Assembly (NCBI GenBank): GCA_002311855.1
Contig: DCAB01000012.1
Span: forward strand, 99,605 to 163,604
Length of the DNA stretch: 64,000 nucleotides
Origin: Candidatus Dadabacteria bacterium UBA1144
GTDB taxonomy: Bacteria; Desulfobacterota_D; UBA1144
Direction of reading: 5' to 3'
This document shows, piece by piece, positions 51,505-59,866 of this stretch; the first letter of the stretch is position 1; every line of letters begins with the position of its first letter. Made by a program: the position numbers and the translations under genes. A model generated the notes under the pieces. That model did no database searches. It saw only the letters and a list, made by a program, of their open reading frames with translations, and had not been told where the DNA came from.

Positions 51505-52572
51505 ATGAACAATCAGATTAATTTGGAGAAAAAAGTAAGAGCCATAGAGGTTCAATCCGACAGGTCTATATCGGATTTGTTGAAAATAATGGAAAATACT
51601 GGATTTCAGGGAAAAAATCTAGCAAGAGTAGTAACCGTATTTGAGAATATGGCGAGAGACCCCAATATTGCTATACTTTTTGGTTATGCAGGATCTCTCT
51701 CCACGACTGGCCAATGGAAAATAATCAATTGGCTTTTAGAAAACAATCTCATTGATATCCTCGTACCTACAGGTGCAAATATTTCTGAGGATATTGTGGA
51801 AGCAATGGGTGGTGCCTATATCCAATCCACCCCCAACAGTCCTGACGAACAATTGTTCCAAAAGGGGTACAACAGATATTACGATGTTATTGGTAGCGAA
51901 AAGGAATATATGGATATGACAGAGCTAATTGCTGAATTTATCCAGATCTTAAATAAAAAACATAATTATTCATCTAGAGAATTTCTTTATCTATTTGGAC
52001 TTTGGCTTTCTGATAAAGGAATCGAATCTATAGTATCAGTTGCCGCAAAAAATAATGTTCCAATTTTTTGTCCAGCATTTCCTGATAGTGCATACGGAGA
52101 CGCAGCCTTAATAGCAAATGCAAAAGGGTTTAGCTTAACAATTGACTCAATCAAAGACTACAAAGAGTTCATGTCTTTGGCCGAACATGTTGTTGACACA
52201 GGGGTGGTTTATATAGGTGGAGGAGTACCAAAAGATTGGATTCAACTTATCTCCGTAACTGCCGATTTGCTTTATGAATCTAGGAAAGTACCCAATCGTA
52301 AAGGTGGCAAAAATCGAGAAAATACAGGAGACATAGAATCCTATTATCCTCACAAATATGCCATACAAATTACTACCGACTCTCCTCAATGGGGTGGTTT
52401 ATCAGGTTGCACATTTGAAGAGGCAGTTTCTTGGGGAAAAGAAGATCCACATGGAGAACTAATTCAATGTTATTGTGACGCATCGATAGCTCTTCCTATC
52501 GTATCTCAAGCATTAGCAGAAAGATTAGCAACTTTCAAAAGAAAGCCAAAGAAATTAAATTCTATTTTTTAA
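51505..52572 (+). CDS. Deoxyhypusine synthase-family protein (possible homospermidine synthase)
   Basis: This 355-residue protein belongs to the deoxyhypusine synthase family: LFGYAGSLSTTGQW and LVPTGANISEDIVEAMGG in the NAD-binding part, IYIGGGVPK-like VVYIGGGVPKDWI, and the C-terminal CTFEEAVSWGKED, where K312 matches the catalytic lysine of human DHS (SWGK). In archaea and eukaryotes DHS uses spermidine to modify eIF5A, which bacteria lack; bacterial relatives include homospermidine synthases. A polyamine-transfer role is therefore likely, with the acceptor unknown. Its 3' end overlaps the convergent thiE by 18 bases. Confidence 0.88.
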   Translation: MNNQINLEKKVRAIEVQSDRSISDLLKIMENTGFQGKNLARVVTVFENMARDPNIAILFGYAGSLSTTGQWKIINWLLENNLIDILVPTGANISEDIVEAMGGAYIQSTPNSPDEQLFQKGYNRYYDVIGSEKEYMDMTELIAEFIQILNKKHNYSSREFLYLFGLWLSDKGIESIVSVAAKNNVPIFCPAFPDSAYGDAALIANAKGFSLTIDSIKDYKEFMSLAEHVVDTGVVYIGGGVPKDWIQLISVTADLLYESRKVPNRKGGKNRENTGDIESYYPHKYAIQITTDSPQWGGLSGCTFEEAVSWGKEDPHGELIQCYCDASIALPIVSQALAERLATFKRKPKKLNSIF

Positions 52573-53187
52573 AATAATATCTAGTTCTTTAAGTGAATTA
52601 ACAGGATCCCTACTTCCAAATACAGAATTTATAATCGCGGCACCATCAACTCCCGTATCCAATACTTTGTTGATATTTTTTGAATCAATACCACCAATAG
52701 CAAAAATCGGAATATCTTTGATTTTTGATACAATATCTACCATTGTATCAAATGAAGTTGGTTTCCTACCTGGTTTAGTTTTCGTATAGTATGGCGTACC
52801 GATAGCTATATAGTCTGCTCCGAGTTTTAAATATTGTTCACATCTTTCTAAATTACCATAACAAGAAACTCCGATTATTTTTTTTAATCCCATTTTTTTT
52901 CTTGCTTCTTCAAAATTTATATCATCGTCACCAATATGCACTCCATCTGCACCACATTCTAGAGCTATGTCAACATAATCATTGACAATAAAAATTGTTT
53001 GATATTTATCAGTTAGTAGTTTAATTTGTTTGGATTTATATAAAATCTCATCAAGAGGACCATTTTTAATTCTAAGTTGGAGAAGATTGGGCCCTAAGTT
53101 TAATACCGACTCAATTATTTCGAAGTACCTATTTTGATCTATTAGAGATTCATCAGTAATTAAATACAAGCCTCTTAATGTTTTCAT
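52555..53187 (-). CDS. thiE: Thiamine-phosphate synthase
   Basis: This 210-residue TIM-barrel enzyme couples HMP-pyrophosphate and thiazole phosphate to thiamine phosphate. Typical motifs are LYLITDE at the start, LLQLRIKNG near 36, VNDYVDIALECGADGVHIGDDD near 69-90, and GADYIAIGTPYYTKTKPG near 124. No other thi gene is near. It follows thrC by 4 bases at the end of the long leftward run. Confidence 0.94.
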   Translation of the reverse strand: MKTLRGLYLITDESLIDQNRYFEIIESVLNLGPNLLQLRIKNGPLDEILYKSKQIKLLTDKYQTIFIVNDYVDIALECGADGVHIGDDDINFEEARKKMGLKKIIGVSCYGNLERCEQYLKLGADYIAIGTPYYTKTKPGRKPTSFDTMVDIVSKIKDIPIFAIGGIDSKNINKVLDTGVDGAAIINSVFGSRDPVNSLKELDIILKNRI

Positions 53188-53191
53188 TCAA

Positions 53192-54520
53192 TTAGAATGA
53201 TTGGCTCTCTATAGTTTTTATGATCTTATCAGTAGAAGCTTCTATCTCTATTGGGTGATTCGCAAACTTGTTTGAAATTCCTTTAAGATTTTCCAGATGG
53301 TAGTTTATTTTAAAATCTACAAATTTTAATCCATGCGCAGTTGAAATAATCACAACTTTATCTTTTTTATTAATTATCTTTTTATTAACTAATTTTTCAA
53401 AAGCAGTAACGGCCACACCAGTATGAGGACAATTGAATGTCCCAGTTAGATCCATTTTCGCTGAGGATGTTGCCAATTCCTCCTCACTTGCTTGTTCAAC
53501 AATACCATCAAATATTTTTAAGATATTTATAGCTTTGTTGATACTGACAGGGTCTCCTATTTGGATTGCACTTGCATATGTTGTAGTCGCTTTAAGAGGT
53601 TTAAAGCTTTTAAACTTATTCAAATAACTAACATATAAAGGATTTGCATTTTCAGCTTGAGCACAGACAAGTCTTGGTAATTTTTTAATTAAACCTAAAT
53701 TTTTTAACATTAAAAAACCTTTACCTAATGCTGATATATTACCAAGATTCCCGCCCGGTATTATTACCCAGTCAGGAACATCCCAATTGAATTGCTGGCA
53801 GATCTCAATGCTTATTGTTTTTTGTCCTTCAATTCTCAGAGAATTTATTGAATTCGCAAGATATATATTTTGTTTATCACAAACCTCTTGAACAATTTTC
53901 ATGCAACCATCGAAATCCGTATCTAACGAGAGTACTTTCGCACCATTAGCTAACGGTTGAACAAGTTGCGCAATAGAAACTTTATTTCTAGGCAAAAATA
54001 CAATTGATTTTAATCCAGCAGCAGCGCAATATGCGCTAAGGGCCGCGGAAGTATCTCCTGTCGATGCACAAGCAACGGCTTTAATTTCTTTTCCATCCGC
54101 AATCAATTGTTTCACAGCTGATATCAAGACTGTCATCCCTAAATCTTTGAAAGATCCTGTGTGGCTATTGCCACACATCTTAATCCAGAGATCTTCCACG
54201 CCAATTTGGTTTCCATATTTCTCGGCCCAAAAGAGATTAGTATCTCCTTCGTACATAGAAACAATATTTTCATCATCAATAAAAGGGGCCACCCATTCCT
54301 TTTTCCCCCAAACGCCGCTACCGTACGGCCATTTTCGTTTTCTGTATCTTGTATCAAATAATTCTTTCCAGGATTCAGGGGATCGTTCTTTAAGTTCCTC
54401 CAAATCATGTTCAACTTCTAATAGGCTTCCCGTCTTGGGGCATCTATATATGATTTCTCCAATGTTGTATCGACTATTAGGATCTTCGATACTTTGATAC
54501 CAGCAATTATATTTATGCAT
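53192..54520 (-). CDS. thrC: Threonine synthase
   Basis: This 442-residue PLP enzyme makes threonine from O-phosphohomoserine. The PLP lysine is in HTGSFKDLGMTVL near 120, and SMYEGDTNLFWAEK and IIPGGNLGNISALGKGF (PLP phosphate site) support the call. An N-terminal segment with YNCWYQS and YRCPKTG retains a partial zinc-finger-like pair. It resembles the longer archaeal/plant-like class rather than E. coli ThrC. It overlaps aroE by 8 bases. Confidence 0.93.
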   Translation of the reverse strand: MHKYNCWYQSIEDPNSRYNIGEIIYRCPKTGSLLEVEHDLEELKERSPESWKELFDTRYRKRKWPYGSGVWGKKEWVAPFIDDENIVSMYEGDTNLFWAEKYGNQIGVEDLWIKMCGNSHTGSFKDLGMTVLISAVKQLIADGKEIKAVACASTGDTSAALSAYCAAAGLKSIVFLPRNKVSIAQLVQPLANGAKVLSLDTDFDGCMKIVQEVCDKQNIYLANSINSLRIEGQKTISIEICQQFNWDVPDWVIIPGGNLGNISALGKGFLMLKNLGLIKKLPRLVCAQAENANPLYVSYLNKFKSFKPLKATTTYASAIQIGDPVSINKAINILKIFDGIVEQASEEELATSSAKMDLTGTFNCPHTGVAVTAFEKLVNKKIINKKDKVVIISTAHGLKFVDFKINYHLENLKGISNKFANHPIEIEASTDKIIKTIESQSF

Positions 54521-55361
54521 TTCTCAATTCCTTTTTCATTATCTCATACGGTGGTGGAACATTCTCCCAAATTGAAAAACTTTCTGCTCCTTGATACGCT
54601 AGCATGTCCATTCCGTTCATTATTTTGGCTCCTTTAAGCTTTGCGAAGTTGAGTAACTTTGTTTCCAGAGGTGCGTAGATTAGATCGTAGACATAATGTT
54701 GCTTTGAAAATACTTCCTTCGCAATTAAAAGGGGGTCATCATCTTTCATTCCAATTGGTGTACAATTCACTATTAAATCACTATCAAAAGAAAATTCATT
54801 AATTTGATTTGAGGAAATTAAATCTATTGTAGATTTATAATTGAATTTTTGTAGGTGATTGATTAATTCCTCAGCTTTTTTTTTATCAATATCAAAAATC
54901 ACCAGAGATTCAATCTCACCTTGGCAAAGTTTAGTTGTCACAGCTTTGGAAGCACCTCCTGCGCCTAGCACAATACCACTTTTATTCTCAGCATTAAATT
55001 CTAAATCCGAGAATAGAGACTTCTCAAATCCTAATCCGTCCGTATTATCTCCAACCAATTTCCCTTGTTTTGAGTATAGTGTGTTAACCGAGCCAATTCT
55101 TGATGCTTCTTCTGTAAGGACATCAACGTATTTTACAACTTCTTCTTTGTAAGGAATTGTTACATTAGAACCTGCAATGGTATCAGATCTAATCATTTCG
55201 CATACAGATTCAATTTCATTTATTTTTACCTCAAGAGGTACATAACAAGCATTGATTTGAAGTTCTAAAAAAGCAGCATTATGCATATCTGGAGATCTAC
55301 TATGTTTAACAGGACTTCCTAAAATTGCATAAACCTTTGTATCGCCTTTAATTGTTTTCAT
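54513..55361 (-). CDS. aroE: Shikimate dehydrogenase
   Basis: This 282-residue enzyme reduces dehydroshikimate with NADPH. The substrate site SPVKHSRSPDMHNAAF (about 16-31), catalytic Lys in NVTIPYKEEV near 68, Asp in DNTDGLGFEKSL near 107 and nucleotide loop LGAGGASKAV near 132 are intact. It overlaps ribF by 14 bases upstream and thrC by 8 bases downstream, indicating translational coupling. Confidence 0.96.
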   Translation of the reverse strand: MKTIKGDTKVYAILGSPVKHSRSPDMHNAAFLELQINACYVPLEVKINEIESVCEMIRSDTIAGSNVTIPYKEEVVKYVDVLTEEASRIGSVNTLYSKQGKLVGDNTDGLGFEKSLFSDLEFNAENKSGIVLGAGGASKAVTTKLCQGEIESLVIFDIDKKKAEELINHLQKFNYKSTIDLISSNQINEFSFDSDLIVNCTPIGMKDDDPLLIAKEVFSKQHYVYDLIYAPLETKLLNFAKLKGAKIMNGMDMLAYQGAESFSIWENVPPPYEIMKKELRNA

Positions 55362-56250
55362 TGTCTTTTAAAAATGTCCTCTTTGCATATTTTACATCCT
55401 TTTTAATATTCTCTATAAGTTCATTGACAGTATCAAACTTTTTTTCACTTCTGATTCGTTTTACAAATTCTAATTTAATTTCATCTCCATAAATGGAGTC
55501 GTTAAAATCAAATATGTGGGACTCAATCATCAAATCTTTTTTTCCAAAAGTTGGTCTAATCCCCATATTCGTAATTCCCTGAAATTTTTTTCTTTTATGA
55601 TTTATATATGTTACATAAACCCCGTTCTTAGGTATAAAATTCCAATCAGTCTGTAAATTTGCTGTGGGAAAACCAATTTCTCTTCCTCTTTGTTCGCCTT
55701 TCACGACTTTACCTGACATGAAATAATATCTACCCAAACATTTTCTTGCTTCTTCCACATTCCCGGATGATAACAAGCTTTTAATAGAAGTCGAACTTAT
55801 TCTTTGATTCGCTATCTGTACCATGTCGACTGGGTAAACTTTATATTTAGATGAGCCAAAGTTTGTTAACATCTTAACATCACCTGAGGCTTTGAATCCA
55901 AATTTAAAATTTTTTCCAACAATTATATTTTGAGGTTTGTGTCTTTTTATCAAGAATTCGTCAATGAAAGCTTTAGGATCTAATTTGGAAATCTGTAAAT
56001 TAAATTCAATTTCGTCAATCTCATTTACACCAATTTTTTTCAAAAGTTTAATCTTTTCCGAGTATGGTAATAATAAATCAATTTTTTTATTTAAAATTAT
56101 TTCTCTAGGATGAGGTCTGAAAGTTATAAGTATTAATTGTGTTTTTGAATCTCTAGAAATTTGCTTCGCAAGACGAATAAGTTTCTGATGTCCTAAATGA
56201 ACACCATCGAAATTTCCAATTATTATTGTCTTAGATTTGGCATCAGACAT
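55348..56250 (-). CDS. ribF: Bifunctional riboflavin kinase / FAD synthetase
   Basis: This 300-residue enzyme makes FMN and FAD. The N-terminal nucleotidyltransferase motif IIIGNFDGVHLGHQKL (about 10-25) and RPHPREI are conserved, as are the C-terminal kinase elements GREIGFPTANLQ and GVYVTYINHK. The ATG at 56250 fits the family start; a longer frame runs back into trkH. FAD made here is needed by ThyX and the GlcD-like oxidase. Confidence 0.95.
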   Translation of the reverse strand: MSDAKSKTIIIGNFDGVHLGHQKLIRLAKQISRDSKTQLILITFRPHPREIILNKKIDLLLPYSEKIKLLKKIGVNEIDEIEFNLQISKLDPKAFIDEFLIKRHKPQNIIVGKNFKFGFKASGDVKMLTNFGSSKYKVYPVDMVQIANQRISSTSIKSLLSSGNVEEARKCLGRYYFMSGKVVKGEQRGREIGFPTANLQTDWNFIPKNGVYVTYINHKRKKFQGITNMGIRPTFGKKDLMIESHIFDFNDSIYGDEIKLEFVKRIRSEKKFDTVNELIENIKKDVKYAKRTFLKDNENN

Positions 56251-56276
56251 GTACAGCAAAATATTAACATAACAAA

Positions 56277-57830
56277 TTAGTATTTTTTCCAGAAAGATGG
56301 GAGCAAAAGAGCAATCATCGTAAAAAGTTCGAGTCTTCCAAAAAGCATCAATAAACATAGTAGGATTTTTGATTGATCGGAGAAGAATGAATAATTCGAG
56401 TGAGGATTGATTTGCTCAAATCCAGGACCAACATTTGCAATAGAGGAAATAACCGCCGAAAGAGCACTAAGAGATGTCACATTATTTTCAAGAATTAGGA
56501 GTAACACGGCCGACACCACACATATTAGTAAATACAAAAATAGGAAACTAAATTCACCCCTTACAACATCTTCATCAACAGCTTTTCCATTAATTTTAAC
56601 TGTCAATATCACATTTGGACTTATTCTTCTTTTTATTTCGTTAAAAATGCTTTTGAAAACAATTAGTACTCTTATTATTTTAATCCCACCGGTAGTGGAA
56701 CCAGAACAACCGCCCAGAATCATGAAAGCTAAAAGAACTATTTTTGCATGATGTGACCATTCATTAAAGTTGAACGAAGTAAATCCCGTCCCCGTAGAAA
56801 GAGACAGTGCTTGAAAACTCCCAAATCTAAAACTATCACTAAGAGTCAGGTTATCAAATTTGCATAAAAGAAAAATTAGAAAAATTATTAGAAACAAATT
56901 TAAAAAAATATAAGTTTTAAATTCAGAATTTTCTAAGATTTTTTTGTAGTTTCCGGTAATAATAAAATAATAAACAGCGAAACTTATCCCTCCCAAGAAC
57001 ATAAAGAAAGTGATGATAAATTCAACCGTTAGATTATTTAACGATTCAATATTGAGAGGGTAGCTGGAAAATCCTCCCGTTGAAACGGTACTAAAAGTGT
57101 GAATGATTGAGTCATAAAGATTCATGTCACCCAGAAAAAACAAAAGGCAAGGAAGCAGCAATGTTAATCCAGCATAAATATAAAATAGAGTCAGTCCCGT
57201 TTGATAAATTCTCGGGGTTATTCTTTCTTTTTGAGGACCAGTTCCTTCCTGATCACTAGCAATTTGCATAATACCAACGGAAATTCTTGGAAGAATTATT
57301 AGAACTAAAAGAACAATACCAATTCCACCAAGCCACTGAGTTAGTGATCTCCAGAAAATAAGCAATTTATGTTGTGCTACATCAGGAAATGGGCTAAGAA
57401 CCGAAGCTCCAGTTGTTGTAATACCCGAAACAGCTTCAAAAAAAGAATTAACAATAATATTTTCGGTGAATATCGGCTCGAAAGAAATTTGGGTAATTCC
57501 ATATATATTTATTGACGAAAAAATGTACGGTAGTGATCCAAACAATCCTGCAAAAATCCATACCAAAGAAGCCAGAAGAAAACCATCTTTTCTTGTTAAA
57601 TCCTTTTCCATAGATTCCGAATTATAAGAAAGAGTTCTGAGGCCATATCCACATATCAAAGTCACAAATGAGGAAAGCAAAAAAGGAACGAGTTGCAATA
57701 AGTTCTTATTTTTATAAATGGTTTCATTATCGGAACTTACAAGGAAATATGACAATAGTGGTAATAGAATAAAAAAACCAAAATATATTATAAAATTGCC
57801 CGTAAAATAAAAGGATTTTCTTAGATTCAT
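56277..57830 (-). CDS. trkH: Trk potassium transporter, membrane subunit TrkH
   Basis: This 517-residue channel-like transporter has four pore modules. The selectivity-filter-type sequences are AVSGITTTGASVL (about 138), STVSTGGFSSY (about 246), SLSTGTGFTSF (about 343) and SIANVGPGFEQI (about 466). The linked TrkA gene overlaps by 4 bases. It imports potassium with TrkA gating. Confidence 0.96.
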   Translation of the reverse strand: MNLRKSFYFTGNFIIYFGFFILLPLLSYFLVSSDNETIYKNKNLLQLVPFLLSSFVTLICGYGLRTLSYNSESMEKDLTRKDGFLLASLVWIFAGLFGSLPYIFSSINIYGITQISFEPIFTENIIVNSFFEAVSGITTTGASVLSPFPDVAQHKLLIFWRSLTQWLGGIGIVLLVLIILPRISVGIMQIASDQEGTGPQKERITPRIYQTGLTLFYIYAGLTLLLPCLLFFLGDMNLYDSIIHTFSTVSTGGFSSYPLNIESLNNLTVEFIITFFMFLGGISFAVYYFIITGNYKKILENSEFKTYIFLNLFLIIFLIFLLCKFDNLTLSDSFRFGSFQALSLSTGTGFTSFNFNEWSHHAKIVLLAFMILGGCSGSTTGGIKIIRVLIVFKSIFNEIKRRISPNVILTVKINGKAVDEDVVRGEFSFLFLYLLICVVSAVLLLILENNVTSLSALSAVISSIANVGPGFEQINPHSNYSFFSDQSKILLCLLMLFGRLELFTMIALLLPSFWKKY

Positions 57831-59194
57831 TTTAATATTTTTGATTCCAGATTTCTTTCAGCATCAGCATCAAGTGTCACGACAACGACATAATCACCCT
57901 TTTTCGCGATTCCCTTTTCCGGATTAGAAATATATTGTGGTGGATTATCTTTTCTTATTATAAAAGCTAAAGAAATATTCTCAGAAATAGCTTCGATATT
58001 GATATCCTCATGACACTCAAATTCAAATATTTTGGTATTCTCATCAATAATGGTTTCGTGAGAGAAGCTTTTTCTCATAATATAAGAATTAATTTCACCT
58101 GATACAGAATATTTCGTATTAATTTCCCTTTCGGCACCAATACTATTAATTACATCCTGATATTCAGATTTTGAATATACTACAAGTGAATTCTTTGCCT
58201 TTAATTTGTTAGATAATAGTGCGCTTAATACATTTATTTCATCATCATCTGTGAGAGCTAGGAAATAATCACAATCAGTACCAACACCCTGTTCTTTCAA
58301 AAGATTTTCATTTGTTGGCTCACCTAAAATGATTTGAACACCACTAAGCTCTTCGGAAAGTTCCCTGCCTCTAGATTTTTCTGAAACCAACAACTTAACG
58401 TCACACTTTTTCTTCACCAATTTTTTTGCAACATTAGAAGCTATATAGCTTCCACCCACTATAAAGATATTTTTAAGTTCCGTATCGTTCTTGGCAAAAA
58501 AACTTTCTTCAAATTGTTCTTCAAATTCAGAAGCAATAACAACCAAAACTATGTCATCTTTTTTTAGTCGAGTAGCTGGACCTTTAGCTCTAATAAAGTT
58601 TAATTTTTTTAATGATGGGTCTTCTGTTGAAGCTAAGAACTTCCACTTGTTTACTCCATCCTTATTTAAAGAATAAATAGATTTCCCTATCAGGGGGTTT
58701 GATTCATCAATTTTAATTTTTAAAAAAAGAATCCTCGAATCAGCAATTTTATCTGTTTCCCAAGAATATGGGGTTTCGAAGAGGTTCATAATTTTTTCCG
58801 AGACAATATCTCCTGAATAAAAAGTTTTTATTTCTGGAAATCCTAGCTTGCCTGGATGATCTTTGTACTTATAGTCTTTCAATACTATCAAAGTTTGTAC
58901 ACCCGGAATTTTTTCAAAAAACATTGCTGTTAAGATATTTAATTTGTCGTCATTTGTGCACGCTATAAAGAAATTAATTGATTTAAGATTTGTGTCATTG
59001 AAGATACTCAAATCTGCGGCATCTCCGCTAATAGCCATTATATCTAGTTTGCTGTTGCTTTTTATTTGATTAATCTTATTAATATCTTTATCAACAAGAA
59101 TTACGTTGTTTTCCACAGAGAGATCCTCCGCAAGGTATCTACCCGTTGAGCCCGCTCCTAAAATAATTATATTGTTGGGGTTTGTAGTAACCAT
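57827..59194 (-). CDS. trkA: Trk potassium uptake regulatory subunit TrkA
   Basis: This 455-residue cytoplasmic protein has two RCK units in tandem, each an NAD-binding Rossmann domain (first: IIILGAGSTGRYLAEDL, then ISGDAADLSIF; second: IFIVGGSYIASNVAKKL, then LGEPTNENLL) with a following TrkA-C domain. It gates TrkH in response to nucleotides. The stop overlaps the trkH start (ATGA). Confidence 0.95.
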   Translation of the reverse strand: MVTTNPNNIIILGAGSTGRYLAEDLSVENNVILVDKDINKINQIKSNSKLDIMAISGDAADLSIFNDTNLKSINFFIACTNDDKLNILTAMFFEKIPGVQTLIVLKDYKYKDHPGKLGFPEIKTFYSGDIVSEKIMNLFETPYSWETDKIADSRILFLKIKIDESNPLIGKSIYSLNKDGVNKWKFLASTEDPSLKKLNFIRAKGPATRLKKDDIVLVVIASEFEEQFEESFFAKNDTELKNIFIVGGSYIASNVAKKLVKKKCDVKLLVSEKSRGRELSEELSGVQIILGEPTNENLLKEQGVGTDCDYFLALTDDDEINVLSALLSNKLKAKNSLVVYSKSEYQDVINSIGAEREINTKYSVSGEINSYIMRKSFSHETIIDENTKIFEFECHEDINIEAISENISLAFIIRKDNPPQYISNPEKGIAKKGDYVVVVTLDADAERNLESKILK

Positions 59195-59217
59195 TTTACT
59201 AGCCTAAAGGCTATTAA

Positions 59218-59817
59218 TTAATATAGACGAATATTGAGTCCCACAAGAGCAGTAAAAAAAAATTCTTTGTGATCCATGTCGAAACTGTTGTTTATATAAG
59301 TATGTGCTCCCAAACTAACATTCTCAGATATAACATAATCTACCCCACCGCCTACAACAGTTAAAAATGAGGAGCTATTATCATCGTTATCATTTTTTCG
59401 ATCATCGATTAGTACTCCCAATCCACCCTCAACCGAGGGAAAAAGCTTAGGATCCGTACTTGGAAGAAGTTTTTTGATATTTCCTGTTATCCCCACTAGC
59501 GTTTGGTTATTTCCTTTTACAAACTGTCCAACCGGCCCTATGTATAAATCATCTTTGTAAGGCATATCGATGCGAGTTGTCAGTGCCCATCCTCCAGGAC
59601 TTCCAGAGAACCCGCCCCCGATTGTAAATATGGGTGAAGGACCGTATGTTTTATTGTATTCAAATTTCGGTTTGTCCTCAGAAGCAGACTCGCTCTGCTT
59701 AGAAATTTCATTTTCGGAGGAGTAGTCGGTCTCTTCCGTCTCTTTTGCAGTGGAAACAATAGAAAAAGTTAAAAAAAAGACTACGATAAAAATAGATATT
59801 GTTTTAAATATATTCAT
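59218..59817 (-). CDS. Small outer-membrane beta-barrel-like protein, unknown function
   Basis: This 199-residue protein has a signal peptide (1-24), then a charged low-complexity linker rich in Glu and Ser (25-55), then about eight short amphipathic strands with many Gly and aromatic residues (YGPSPIFTIGGGFSGSPGGW; FPSVEGGLGVLI; FLTVVGGGVDYVI) ending in VGLNIRLY. This fits an eight-stranded barrel, perhaps OmpW/OmpA-like, but I do not recognise it. It has its own strong promoter overlapping the recJ stop, and sits directly upstream of trkA. Confidence 0.65.
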   Translation of the reverse strand: MNIFKTISIFIVVFFLTFSIVSTAKETEETDYSSENEISKQSESASEDKPKFEYNKTYGPSPIFTIGGGFSGSPGGWALTTRIDMPYKDDLYIGPVGQFVKGNNQTLVGITGNIKKLLPSTDPKLFPSVEGGLGVLIDDRKNDNDDNSSSFLTVVGGGVDYVISENVSLGAHTYINNSFDMDHKEFFFTALVGLNIRLY

Positions 59818-59837
59818 ATAAATCTTGTTTTTCTGAG

Positions 59838-59866
59838 ATTATGTAACTTAAAGTCTTTAATGTCAA
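59838..59866 (-). promoter_or_regulatory. Strong promoter upstream of the small barrel gene, overlapping the recJ stop
   Basis: On the minus strand a perfect TTGACA (59861-59866) is followed after exactly 17 bases by CATAAT (59838-59843). The TGA stop of recJ is part of the -35 box. Transcripts would serve the barrel gene and possibly trkA-trkH. Confidence 0.6.
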
